Both the position numbers and the translations under genes were made by a program. DNA of 32,167 bases from contig JASJDS010000011.1 in assembly GCA_030065055.1 (NCBI GenBank), positions 1-32,167 of the forward strand. The letters run 5' to 3'. Positions 7,772-15,618 of this stretch are shown in pieces; position 1 is the stretch's first letter, and the number at the start of each line of letters is the position of its first letter. Source of the stretch: Calothrix sp. MO_192.B10. GTDB lineage: Bacteria > Cyanobacteriota > Cyanobacteriia > Cyanobacteriales > Nostocaceae. Below the pieces are notes generated by a model. The model was not told the DNA's origin, searched no databases, and saw only the letters and a program-made list of their open reading frames with translations.

Positions 7772-8518
7772 AAGCCATACTTCAAGACTTACTCGCTTGG
7801 ATTTTGAGTGTACCTGTTTGTGACAAGCTTTGTGTAGATGGATTAAGTTGTCTGCTTTATCCGTCCCGCCGTTTTTAACAGGGACTACGTGATGGGTTTC
7901 GATTTCTTCTCCATTTGATAAGGCTTCTCCACAAATTGGGCATTTCCAGTCCTGGTTTTTTGCTATTTGTTCATATTTAGAACCTTTAGCCCATCGCTTC
8001 TTACCCAATTGTTTCTGACGGGATTCCCAATATTGTGCGAATTCCGTGTTAAAAGGACTTGCTTCCCCTTTAACTTTTATATGACGGGTAATTGGTGTGC
8101 TACCAATTTGGAAAAGACTGAGGTTTTTATCCTCACCTCTTCTGTCTTTGGTTATGCAGCAAAATATCCAATCAATTCCCTTTACCTGGTGGAAATATTT
8201 GTTCTTAACCCATCTGTATCTTCTTTTATGATGTCTACGCTTACACCATGCCCAAAGATATTTCCATACTCTGTATGAGATGTATCCGAAGGTTTGTTTG
8301 CTTACTACTCCTTGGTAGTAATTGGCAAACCCTTGGAGTATGGGGTTTAATTTTTTGATTAAGGTTTCTTGTTTGACTGAGGACATATTCTTAATGATGT
8401 TCCCCACCTTTTTGCAGAAAAGTAATACCTTTTCTTTTTGTGGTTTGATTAACAATTTTCCTTCAAGCTCTCCCTCCTGTCCATTTACTGAGTTTTTGCT
8501 CAGTATCAAACTTTTCAT
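7754..8518 (-). CDS. Group II intron-encoded protein lacking the reverse-transcriptase domain (maturase X + HNH)
   Basis: This 254-aa ORF keeps the first residues of an intron protein (a VNGQ segment near residue 13) and then jumps to the maturase domain. Residues about 20-110 hold LIKPQKEKV and LNPILQGFANYYQGVVSK, the X-domain RNA-binding signature, and residues about 190-245 hold an HNH endonuclease (CPICG, ETHHVVPV, LHKACHKQVH). The roughly 300-residue reverse-transcriptase domain with its YADD box, present in full-length relatives of about 550-600 aa, is absent. The frame is preserved across the deletion. The protein could still assist splicing or cut DNA, but it cannot retrohome without a reverse transcriptase supplied elsewhere. 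It is not a DGR reverse transcriptase. Confidence 0.85.
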   Translation of the reverse strand: MKSLILSKNSVNGQEGELEGKLLIKPQKEKVLLFCKKVGNIIKNMSSVKQETLIKKLNPILQGFANYYQGVVSKQTFGYISYRVWKYLWAWCKRRHHKRRYRWVKNKYFHQVKGIDWIFCCITKDRRGEDKNLSLFQIGSTPITRHIKVKGEASPFNTEFAQYWESRQKQLGKKRWAKGSKYEQIAKNQDWKCPICGEALSNGEEIETHHVVPVKNGGTDKADNLIHLHKACHKQVHSKSKRVSLEVWLEPCNG

Positions 8519-9005
8519 TTGGTTCGATTCCTTTACGACAAATTCCTTTTCGTGTATGACCCAGGTTAATTCAGCTATTCCTTTCGGTCAGGGGCAAATT
8601 TAGAACCCCTATCTCTTGCGTTACTAAGAGCATTCGCTTTGTAACCCATCCTTTACCCTCCAAGGGTTTCCGTCTCCGTTACCTTCGACCTACTTATGTT
8701 TTCGACTTAACATAAGACCTTGTAGGGCTTACCCTGTTGTGTCAGTCAAATTTATTTTCTCTTCAGGTGCTGTCTCTCCTACGGTGGGAGTTTCTTTCAC
8801 ACGAGTGATAAAGAAGTCAATTATCACCCAACCCACTTCACCTTTTGGTGCAAGCCTATCAGGTCTTTTGGCTTGTTCTCGAATCACGTAGTTTAAATAA
8901 CAGTTCACTTTCATTCACCTATATCGAGAAAGCCCTCTAGCTCCTTTCCGGAATTGACCTTTTCCAGATACGGCTACATTTGTGAGGCTGCATATTTCCC
9001 TTTCA
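8519..9005 (-). other. Intron 5' domains and tnpB downstream (presumed reRNA) region
   Basis: From 8519 to about 8908 this is structured group II intron RNA upstream of its ORF. From about 8909 to 9005 it is the segment immediately 3' of tnpB, where TnpB systems encode the reRNA (omega RNA) scaffold. Short open frames at 8729-8914 and 8915-9121 lie within these RNA-coding segments and are not genes. Confidence 0.55.
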
Positions 9006-10567
9006 TTACTTACTCGGTATTGCCTCCAACTCTTCATGAGTTGTTTTACATGAGGGGAGGAGGTGTGAATCTCCTCGCAGAGTCGGCTCTGCACTTTGGC
9101 TGACCAGTTCAGGTCGCGCAACTTCCTTCGAGGTACTATTAGTAGTAGATTGAGTTACCACAACATTCCCTCTACGGCGTTTTATCGTTGGGAACAGTCC
9201 CAGCCCAACGCGCTTTATGTTGATAGATGCGTTCACATCACGGTCAACAAGCAGCGATTGCTCATCATCCCAGTATTCTCGAATACCGCAGTCGGTGAAG
9301 ACAAACTCGTCACGGTACGCGAGTAATTGAGATGTGTATGCAGGGTTTACTGCTATTACCCTAGCCCCAGCTTTTCCAGCTATGTATTCTAGGATTGAAA
9401 AAAACTGTCCAAAAGCAGCATCATTCCAGGATTTGTTTAACCCAGACTTTGCTGATTGACCATTAGGTAAATAGTTACCGTTCTCGTCCTGTTTAGCTTT
9501 GTTCCTTTTTGACAAAGCTTTCAGGTTTAAATTTTCGTGTACAAAAACTTTTTTATTTGTTCTGATGAGAGCGTGAGCCGTTTTGAAAGCATGGTCTATT
9601 CTGGCTCTGGTAATACGTTGATGCTCTCGCGCTTCGCGTTTTGCAAGTTTACGACGTGCCTTACTTCCTTTTTTCTTGGCAGATTTACGATTAGATATTT
9701 TGGCTAGTCGTTTTTCAGACTTTCTGAAAGATTTGAACGCGGGTAACTTAGTATTTTCTGAAGTTGCCAAGTAATCATCTTCGTGAAGAACCGCGTCCAT
9801 CCCCAAAGTATTATCCCAGGTAGATGTTACCTGATCAAGGTTAAAAACTGGTAGGTTTGGGTCTGACAAGCAAATTGTTATATACCATCCATCAGCTTTG
9901 TTAGTTAAAAGTACATTTTTCAATACAAAACCATTAGGTGAGCCAGCGCGGTCTTGGGGGTTTCCCCCATGAGCGACTGGCGCTCGCGAAGCGTATCCGT
10001 TCGGCTTTGCCGTGCCCGAAGGGCTTAGGATTCACCCCGAAGGGGCAATGGTCGATGTAGGCGTACTTTTACCCAGCCTTTTAACTTTGGGAAAGACAAA
10101 AATAACCACTTTTTTTCCATGCGCTCAACGGTAATAGCTTGACCTTCTATCCGCATGGTGCGGTAACGAGCCGCATTTTTAAAGCGTGGCTTTCCACTAC
10201 GACTACCTTTGCTGTCACCTTGAAGAAAACGAGAAAAAGCTAGTTTGGCTCGTTTTGACACCTCTTGCAAAGTTTGAGATGGAACAATTGTAAAATCTAG
10301 TAACTCACCGGAATGTCCAACTTTGATCAAATCTTTTTTGATAAGCGGAAGCTGTTTTTTCTGAGAATAAAAATTTGGATTGTCACGCAGTTCTGGCAAT
10401 GAACACACTAGAGGACAAGCGTTAATGCTGTTTCTATTGCGGTTCCACCAATCAAACCTATCCCCTAGTTGCTTGTTGTACCAGTATCGGCAAACTCTCA
10501 ACCAATTATTTAATTCTAGTTTTTGATCGGTGTCTGGGTAAGCTCGATACTGGTAATTAAGTAACAA
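9006..10567 (-). pseudogene. tnpB: tnpB, RNA-guided nuclease of IS200/IS605, split by a 107-bp repeat insertion
   Basis: TnpB is the transposon-encoded, reRNA-guided DNA nuclease ancestral to Cas12. The N-terminal half (10567 to 10043) starts MLLNYQYRAYPD and has the helical segment with RYRTMRIEG. It runs to HRPLP and then into foreign sequence and a stop at 10025. The C-terminal half resumes at 9935 with NGFVLKN and carries the RuvC residues: Asp in LGMDAVL, Glu in HENLNLKAL, Asp in VDRDVNASINI. The usual CxxC zinc-ribbon cysteines are largely missing, as in some cyanobacterial relatives. Removing 9936-10042 rejoins HRPLP to NGFVLKN in one frame, giving about 484 aa. The insertion is not a multiple of three, so no full product is expected unless it is bypassed. 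Confidence 0.85.
9936..10042. repeat. 107-bp GC-rich mosaic repeat inserted in tnpB
   Basis: It contains the palindrome GGGGGTTTCCCCC (9956-9968), CCAGCGCGGTC, GAGCGACTGGCGC, and a CCCGAAGGG module. These belong to the mosaic repeat style seen also at 2099-2539 and 12715-12930. Its borders are inferred from where the tnpB reading frame leaves and resumes. Confidence 0.75.
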
Positions 10568-10645
10568 AGGAATTCATCTCCTTAAACCTTAATCAACGTT
10601 GTTATCATAGACTACAGTGATTGTAACATAGCTCCTGAAAAAGTT

Positions 10646-11089
10646 GTGAAAAATGATTTTGTTTCAAAAGGTCGGTCAGTCAGTGACCTGAAAGCACATT
10701 TGGTATTAACAACAAAATATCGTCGCAAAGCCATCACTGATGAAATGTTGCAGCGATTACACGTTATCCTTGAAGATTTGTTGGTTAAATGGGATTGTAA
10801 ACTTGTTGAGTTCAACGGTGAATCTGACCACGTACACCTACTATTCCAATATCATCCAGACTTGCAATTAAGTACGTTGGTTGGAAATATCAAGTCAACT
10901 ACGTCTCGTAGACTCAGACAAGAATTTGCAGAACATCTGAGTCGTTTTTACATCAAAAATGTTTTTTGGAACGGGTCATACTTCGTTGCGAGTTGTGGCG
11001 GCGTAACTATCACAACCTTGAAGCAGTACATTGAATCACAAGACCGACCGGAGAGTGGCAATTCCTCATCGACCAACATTGCTGATTGA
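10646..11089 (+). CDS. tnpA: IS200/IS605 Y1 transposase (HUH endonuclease)
   Basis: TnpA cuts and rejoins single-stranded transposon ends through a 5'-phosphotyrosine link. The 147-aa protein has the HUH metal site His62-Val-His64 in SDHVHLLF and the catalytic Tyr128 in LKQYIESQ. Both the length and the core (KYRRKAIT, VEFNGESDHVH) match the family. The reading frame is intact. The start is a GTG at 10646 with no strong ribosome-binding site, and there is no in-frame ATG nearby. It diverges from tnpB across 78 bp. It could still mobilise elements with matching ends, including the partial tnpB unit at the right edge if its ends match, which I cannot test. Confidence 0.9.
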   Translation: MKNDFVSKGRSVSDLKAHLVLTTKYRRKAITDEMLQRLHVILEDLLVKWDCKLVEFNGESDHVHLLFQYHPDLQLSTLVGNIKSTTSRRLRQEFAEHLSRFYIKNVFWNGSYFVASCGGVTITTLKQYIESQDRPESGNSSSTNIAD

Positions 11090-11448
11090 ACGCAGTTCAA
11101 TCACGCTCGTCGGTCAATTCGTCATTGCCCCATTCATCCCACACTCCACTTCGTGTGAGGTGTGGGGCTTCTTTTGGTTTAAGCTAATAACTAATAACTA
11201 ATAAGTATCTTGGCTCTCCCACACATTTTTTCGTTCACCCGGCACCAGAAGTTCAATCAAGGCAGAAGTACGAGGGGTTGAATTCCCCTGCTTCTATAAG
11301 CAGTGTGTTTTGCGTCGGGGTAAAATCCCCGTTGCTCCCACCTAATTCCCTCATTCGCTCATTCTAGATTCTAGATTCTTTTAACACTTAGTCGGGTAAA
11401 CTACCCACCACCTACCCAAAGGTAGGTGGTGGGTAGTTTATGCAATTA
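11090..11448. other. IS left-end region and structured intergenic DNA
   Basis: A hairpin at 11138-11166 (CCCACAC with GTGTGGG, inner CAC/GTG) is the likely IS605 left end. From about 11240 to 11340 come two further palindromic blocks, AGGGGTTGAATTCCCCT and CGGGGTAAAATCCCCG, whose nature I cannot assign. The rpmA terminator lies at 11397-11440. There is no ORF. Confidence 0.6.
11397..11440 (-). terminator. Strong terminator hairpin downstream of rpmA
   Basis: The 20-base arm TAAACTACCCACCACCTACC is perfectly complementary to 11421-11440, with a 4-base loop. It lies 9 bp beyond the rpmA stop on the minus strand. The symmetry means it could also stop plus-strand transcription from tnpA. Confidence 0.85.
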
Positions 11449-11727
11449 TTAAGCACTTGCTGGAGCTTCAGCCACAGCAGGGTAAACACTAACTTTCTTC
11501 CGGCTTTTACCTTTACGTTCAAAGGCAACAATACCATCAACTAAGGCAAAAAGAGTGTCATCGCTGCCAATACCCACATTGTTACCAGGGTGAAATTTAG
11601 TACCGCGCTGACGCACCAGGATATTACCTGCACGAACAGTTTGACCGCCGTAGCGTTTTACACCTAGCCGTTGAGCATTAGAATCACGACCATTACGAGT
11701 ACTACCTGTTCCTTTCTTATGAGCCAT
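11449..11727 (-). CDS. rpmA: 50S ribosomal protein L27
   Basis: The 92-aa protein starts [20 protein letters not shown] and contains the diagnostic [18 protein letters not shown] block, placing its N-terminal tail at the peptidyl-transferase centre. No Firmicutes-type N-terminal extension is present. It is the second gene of the rplU-rpmA operon, 30 bp after rplU, with an AGGAA ribosome-binding site before the ATG. Its C terminus ends in a short Ala/Pro-rich tail. Confidence 0.99.
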   Translation of the reverse strand: MAHKKGTGSTRNGRDSNAQRLGVKRYGGQTVRAGNILVRQRGTKFHPGNNVGIGSDDTLFALVDGIVAFERKGKSRKKVSVYPAVAEAPASA

Positions 11728-11757
11728 AATTTCCTCTTGTAGGTTTACTTGTTATTA

Positions 11758-12135
11758 TTATTCAGCGGTTGCTTCAGCGGACGATTCATTTGTAGCTTCT
11801 TGTGATGCCAATACCGAACCATTGAGGCTAATGGAGTTAATCATCAATCTAGTTAGTTCCTGGCGGTGTCCGCGTTTTTTACGGGTTTTCTTTTTCGGCT
11901 TCATTTTGTATACCAGGACTTTACGCCCTCTCAGGTGCCGCATTACCGTCCCTTCTACTTTGGCTCCTGCAACCAAAGGTTGTCCGATGGTAACTTCACC
12001 ATCATGCTGAACCAACAAAACAGATTCTATACTAACTTTTTCATCTGGCTGAGTTGCAAGCAGTTCAATATCGTAAAAACGACCTGGTTCCACCCGTAAC
12101 TGTTTACCACCAGTCTCAATAATTGCGTAAGTCAT
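11758..12135 (-). CDS. rplU: 50S ribosomal protein L21
   Basis: The 125-aa protein begins [18 protein letters not shown], the L21 signature. The basic C-terminal core [21 protein letters not shown] binds 23S rRNA next to L20. An acidic, Ala/Glu-rich tail of about 20 residues follows the conserved domain. It is first in the rplU-rpmA operon. A consensus promoter lies about 145 bp upstream, leaving a leader of roughly 135 nt that might carry autoregulatory structure. Confidence 0.99.
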   Translation of the reverse strand: MTYAIIETGGKQLRVEPGRFYDIELLATQPDEKVSIESVLLVQHDGEVTIGQPLVAGAKVEGTVMRHLRGRKVLVYKMKPKKKTRKKRGHRQELTRLMINSISLNGSVLASQEATNESSAEATAE

Positions 12136-12277
12136 TAAAATTGTCCTTGAAGTTGCCGTACAGGTAGCTGGTTAATTTGTCGTATATGGCGTGCATACAA
12201 CTTGCGAAATATCGCTGTTTCCCAGCTTTTATTGGGTGTCTACCCGATCCGAGCAAGAATTAGACAGACAATCTCAA

Positions 12278-12307
12278 ATTATAATTGAAAAAATATATTT
12301 GAGTCAA
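12278..12307 (-). promoter_or_regulatory. Sigma-70-type promoter of rplU-rpmA
   Basis: On the minus strand TTGACT (12302-12307) is followed after 18 bases by a perfect TATAAT (12278-12283). The orientation and distance fit the ribosomal-protein operon. Confidence 0.75.
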
Positions 12308-13020
12308 GTAAATATTGGGTAGAGAGTGGAGCATCCCTGGGAGCCTCCTCATACCAAGTTGCGTTCTATCATAGTAGTTCGAGTCAATACCCAGTCTTCG
12401 ACAGAAACTGGGTTTCTCAGTTTGAAACAGAAATTAATTATGAATATTTGCCAAGAAAGGGGACAGTTCAATACTTTTTCCTAAAAACCATGTGGTATGA
12501 TGTCCCGCGAATTACTTGTAATTCTGGCAATCCCTTTACCCCAAAATAGTCTAGATTAAGTGAAATCACCCATCTCTAGTAATTGGAGATAGAACGGGGT
12601 AATTTTCACAATTATTGGAGTTATAGGGCAATACGGTTCAGTGAAGAAAAATAGTAGGTTGGGTGAAACGAAACCAAACCCAACAAAAAGCCGACAGTGT
12701 TGGGTTACTCTGCTCCAAGCCGCTAAAAGCCCTTTGGGCATGGCTTCGCTTACTGCGTCTACGTCCCTCAAACGCCACTGACTACAACGGAGGAAACCTC
12801 CCTCCGGGTATCTCCTCCGGAGAGGCTACGCCAACAACACTTTGCTTATGCCGGGGAAGCCTTTCGGCAGTACTTGGAGTACTGCCTCACCACCGCAAGT
12901 GTTTCACCGCAATGGAGTGGCTCCCCAACCTAGGCCAGTTTTAAGTTTCCAGCTGAACTGAACGGTATTGAGCTATGGGGGCAAGGGCAATTTTATAGTT
13001 AGCAATTAGAAAACCTTGAT
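12308..13020. repeat. Gene-free stretch with a mosaic repeat
   Basis: Between the rplU promoter and the next gene there is no supported ORF. From about 12655 to 12935 lies a composite repeat: GTTGGGTG/CCCAACA arms of the 'AACCCAAC' hairpin family outside, and GC-rich modules inside (CTTCGCTTACTGCGTCTACG, CCTCCGGAGAGG, ATGCCGGGGAAGCC). Frames at 12556-12771 and 12663-12944 are repeat read-through. Confidence 0.6.
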
Positions 13021-13386
13021 ATGAGACATTTTGTATTAACTTGGTTAGGTACTGCCGTAGCATTGTTAATTACAGCTAATATCCTGCAACTAATCAATAT
13101 TGGCTTTCAAGTAAATAATCTAGGTACAGCACTAATTGCGGCTGTGGTAATTGGCATTGTAAATGCCATTATTCGGCCCATTTTAAAGATTTTGGCATTT
13201 CCCATTACCTTACTGACCTTTGGTTTATTCACCTTTGTAATTAACGGATTTACCCTCTGGTTAGCCAGCTTACTCACTCCCAGTTACGGTTTCAAGATTG
13301 ATGGTCCTTTAGCAGCTTTATTAGGTTCCATTGTGCTAGCCATTGTCTCCAGCACAATCAATTATTTTCTCAGAGCTGTGGATTAG
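13021..13386 (+). CDS. YvlD-family (phage holin superfamily IV-like) membrane protein
   Basis: The 121-aa protein has four predicted transmembrane helices: about residues 4-24, 33-55, 58-85 and 98-118. The family core GIVNAIIRPILKILAFPITLLTFGLFTFVINGF is recognisable in sequence order (NAIIRPILK, PITLLTFG, FVINGF), as in the YvlD/PF04020 family. These small cytoplasmic-membrane proteins are common in cyanobacteria and are not tied to phage lysis despite the family name. No phage genes are adjacent. The ribosome-binding site is weak. Confidence 0.85.
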   Translation: MRHFVLTWLGTAVALLITANILQLINIGFQVNNLGTALIAAVVIGIVNAIIRPILKILAFPITLLTFGLFTFVINGFTLWLASLLTPSYGFKIDGPLAALLGSIVLAIVSSTINYFLRAVD

Positions 13387-13912
13387 AAACTGATAACTTG
13401 CAGCAATCTCGTTTAGCCCACATTCCCACCTTGAAATTTATTTCAAGGCTAAGAAACCAAGTACGTTAAAACTGATAACTTGCACCATCCTCAATAACCG
13501 CCTGGGATTTAAATCCCAGTCTCATAGCCGAAGTCGTCTAAAGAGGACTAGACAAGTATTTTAGTCTACTTAAGTAGACTTTGTTTATTAGCCTGGGAAT
13601 TTCATTCCCGTGAAATTTGGGCTAATTGAGAATGTTAAAACGTACTCTCTTGCCTTACAAGCATCTGATTTATCAAATTTGGTCTTTAAGAAAAGGGAAT
13701 TTATTCCTAGGCAGACATTTGGGCTAGTTGAGAATGGTGCAAGTTATGAAGAAAGAAACCAATTCGCTACAGAATAACCTCTTTTTATCTTCACAAGTTC
13801 CTCACGATCTTTTCCTAAGGTGATATTAGAGTCTAAAGCATTAAAGGTTGATCCCCATACCATGCTTGGCTCCATAGCAGAGTTTATATAAAACTTTACA
13901 GAGGAAGGAGAT
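13387..13912. repeat. Nested pair of multi-hairpin miniature elements
   Basis: An outer element (about 13390-13750) is the reverse complement of the copy at 21091-21285. It is interrupted at GTTAAAAC by an inner 161-bp element (13473-13633), with GTTAAAAC repeated on both sides (13465-13472 and 13634-13641). Each element is a chain of short palindromes such as CTGGGATTTAAATCCCAG and AGTCTACTTAAGTAGACT. The last 160 bp should contain the hsp20 promoter; no CIRCE element is seen. Confidence 0.8.
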
Positions 13913-14599
13913 ATGTCTTTAATTCGTTGGCAACCATTAAGGGAACTAGATACTCTCCGTCAACAAATGAACCGTTTATTTGATGATTGGATGCATGGGG
14001 AATCGAGCGAAAATCTATTTCCGAAAATGAGCATTGCTTGGGAACCGGCTATTGAACTCCAAGAAACTGACACAGACATTATCTTAAAAGCAGAAATTCC
14101 AGGTGTTGAGGTTAAAGACATAAATGTTGAAGTCAGTGCTGATGCAGTTTCCATTGCTGGAGAGCATAAACAAGAAAAACGCACTGATGAAAAAGGTTGG
14201 TATCGCTCGGAGTTCCACTATGGTAAGTTCCAGCGAATAGTTCATTTACCAACATCAATCAAGAATGAGGAAGTGAAATCAGAATTTGTAGCGGGCGTGC
14301 TTACTCTTACCCTTCCCAAAATAGAAAAAGCCCGTCGCAATATAGTCAAAGTGAATCTTTCTGTGGAAAACCAAGCTCGACAAGAAATGGCTAAAGAGCG
14401 CCAGCATGAAGAGCATCTGCAACAAACCATGCAGTCTCGGGCTCTCCAAGAACTAGGACATCCTCAGACTACCAATCTCAAGGATGAGGCAAGGGAAGCC
14501 GCTACCAAACAACGTCAGCATGAGGAACACATAGAAGAAACTATGCATACTCGGGCTGCGGCGGAAGTGGGTATGCCTGTTGCTAATAACAATAACTAG
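13913..14599 (+). CDS. Small heat-shock protein (Hsp20/alpha-crystallin) with duplicated C-terminal tail
   Basis: Residues 1-148 are a normal class A small heat-shock protein: N-terminal LIRWQPLRELDTLRQQMNRLFDDW, then an alpha-crystallin domain (about 43-148) with IVHLPTSI and the GVLTLTLPK block. It should act as an ATP-independent holdase in the cytoplasm or at thylakoids. Bacterial members usually end near 150 residues. This one continues for about 75 more residues containing two copies of a charged helix, RQHEEHLQQTMQSRA and RQHEEHIEETMHTRA, joined by a linker with TTNLKDEAREA. The IxI motif that normally closes the oligomer lies before this tail, if present at all. A strong GGAAGGAG precedes the ATG. 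Confidence 0.93.
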   Translation: MSLIRWQPLRELDTLRQQMNRLFDDWMHGESSENLFPKMSIAWEPAIELQETDTDIILKAEIPGVEVKDINVEVSADAVSIAGEHKQEKRTDEKGWYRSEFHYGKFQRIVHLPTSIKNEEVKSEFVAGVLTLTLPKIEKARRNIVKVNLSVENQARQEMAKERQHEEHLQQTMQSRALQELGHPQTTNLKDEAREAATKQRQHEEHIEETMHTRAAAEVGMPVANNNN

Positions 14600-14636
14600 T
14601 GGCATGGCAAGGTTAAAATGATGCATTAAGTGTAAG

Positions 14637-14706
14637 TTGGGTTGAAGAATGAAACCCAACATCAGTAAAGCTTTGTTGGGTTTCCCTACCGCTCAACCCA
14701 ACCTAC
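14637..14706. repeat. AACCCAAC hairpin repeat
   Basis: The arms GTTGGGTT...AACCCAAC appear twice in nested form. Related copies lie at about 22122-22184, 26686-26762 and 26962-27042. This copy follows hsp20 and could end its transcript. Confidence 0.7.
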
Positions 14707-14900
14707 ATTTTTAGGCGTGTCAGTCCACTAGTAGGAGTTAGGAGTAGGAAACAGGGTAAGAGGAAGGAAGTGTTTGTTTCATTTATTGTTAGCGCGAAAA
14801 TTGCGGTAGTCGGAGGCTCATAGGTAATACAAGGTATTAAGCCAAAAACAGGGTGCTAACAAAATTATGTATGTCTTTATCAAAGAGGCGGGAGATAGCT

Positions 14901-15590
14901 ATGAAAACCGAACAACCCCATCATCCAATTCATAAAGAAGTCATTATTGGCTTGGCACTACTGATGCTGATAGGAGGAGGGAGTGCTGCATGGTGGGCAT
15001 GGCAAAGTAAAAAACCATTACCTGTGAGTCAAAAACCCGTTGCTAGCAAAGTTGACAAGGCTCCCACTTCCCAGACTCAACCAACAGCCATCCCAACACC
15101 AGCAGTAAAAGTTGCACCCCAGGGTATAGCCACTGTCACCAGACTTAAGCCCCAAGCTTATTGGTTACAAGTGAAAGACAATGGAGAGATTGTTTTAGCA
15201 CCGCAACAAATTACTGTGAAACCGGGAGTTTCCCAAGAGGTAGCTCTGAAAACGGTGATGAATAATCTTTTGAGCAGCAGCTCTTCGTCTCAATTCAGTT
15301 CTACGATTCCTGAAGGTACTCGTTTATTGGGTTTGCGAGTCACAAAATCGGCAATTTATGTCAACTTGTCCCAAGAATTTAGTAGCGGAGGTGGTAGCAC
15401 TTCCATGATTTATCGAGTGGCTCAAGTGCTGTATACCGTTTCGAGTCTAGATTCTGATGCCAAAGTATATCTTTCTGTAGAAGGAAAACTATTGGATGAA
15501 GATAATCCATTAGGTGGTGAAGGGATTATTTTGACAGAGCCTTTAACGCGGCAACAGTTTGTTCAAGATTTCTCTATTTCTACAACTTAA
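14901..15590 (+). CDS. GerMN-domain membrane-anchored protein
   Basis: The protein is 229 aa from the ATG at 14901, which has GGGAG six bases upstream; an in-frame GTG at 14853 is less likely. Residues about 12-32 form a single transmembrane helix (GLALLMLIGGGSAAWWAW). A Pro/Thr/Gln linker of about 50 residues follows, then a GerMN domain (about residues 88-225) with TVMNNLLSSS, IPEGTRLLGLRV, AIYVNLSQEF and YTVSSL. GerMN domains occur in spore germination GerM and in envelope proteins of non-sporulating bacteria, where they are thought to act at the cell wall or septum. The small gene at 15619 follows by 28 bp in the same direction. Confidence 0.88.
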   Translation: MKTEQPHHPIHKEVIIGLALLMLIGGGSAAWWAWQSKKPLPVSQKPVASKVDKAPTSQTQPTAIPTPAVKVAPQGIATVTRLKPQAYWLQVKDNGEIVLAPQQITVKPGVSQEVALKTVMNNLLSSSSSSQFSSTIPEGTRLLGLRVTKSAIYVNLSQEFSSGGGSTSMIYRVAQVLYTVSSLDSDAKVYLSVEGKLLDEDNPLGGEGIILTEPLTRQQFVQDFSISTT

Positions 15591-15618
15591 AATCTGCAAC
15601 CATCTAGGAGCAAGTATT

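Larger units (their letters stand above)
7697..8908 (-). mobile_element. Group II intron, internally deleted (about 1.2 kb)
   Basis: The minus strand carries the intron RNA. Its 5' part (8908 down to 8519) has domain I-type sequence, including GAAGGTAACGGAGAC and the GGTTCTAA-TTTGCCCC block. It is followed by a maturase ORF, a canonical 34-nt domain V and a domain VI ending ACCCGAC. The 5' boundary GTGAAC is approximate and departs from GUGYG. Intact introns of this class are about 2.4 kb, and about half is missing because the reverse-transcriptase part of the ORF is deleted. It is inserted in the same orientation as tnpB, between its stop and the right-end hairpin. Confidence 0.8.
7631..11166. 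mobile_element. IS200/IS605-type element with divergent tnpA and tnpB, carrying a group II intron
   Basis: A Y1 transposase gene (tnpA, plus strand) and an RNA-guided-nuclease gene (tnpB, minus strand) diverge from a shared 78-bp region, the IS605/IS608 arrangement. In that layout each end lies beyond a gene's 3' side. A perfect 9-bp hairpin, CCTACACCG/CGGTGTAGG (7639-7669), sits beyond tnpB and the intron as the likely right end. A hairpin beyond tnpA (11138-11166) is the likely left end. The exact cleavage points are estimates. The element is compromised, because tnpB is split by a mosaic repeat and a group II intron sits between tnpB and the right-end hairpin. tnpA looks intact. Confidence 0.75.

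Noticed and set aside
7754-8518. Intron ORF as the missing DGR reverse transcriptase for the kinase-FGE gene
   Set aside because: It has no reverse-transcriptase motifs, and its maturase and HNH domains place it in group II introns.
8729-9121. Minus-strand frames of 61 and 68 codons between the intron protein and tnpB
   Set aside because: They fall in structured intron RNA and the tnpB 3' region; neither resembles a protein family.
11240-11345. tRNA or tmRNA-like fold
   Set aside because: No acceptor stem, anticodon loop or TTCGA arm can be arranged on either strand.
12556-12944. Two overlapping frames of 71 and 93 codons on opposite strands
   Set aside because: Both translate a composite repeat and lack ribosome-binding sites or recognisable sequence.
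13021-13386. Prophage evidence from the holin-like family name
   Set aside because: YvlD-like proteins are ordinary membrane proteins and no other phage gene is present; the GH104 muramidase at 25665-26339 is also isolated.
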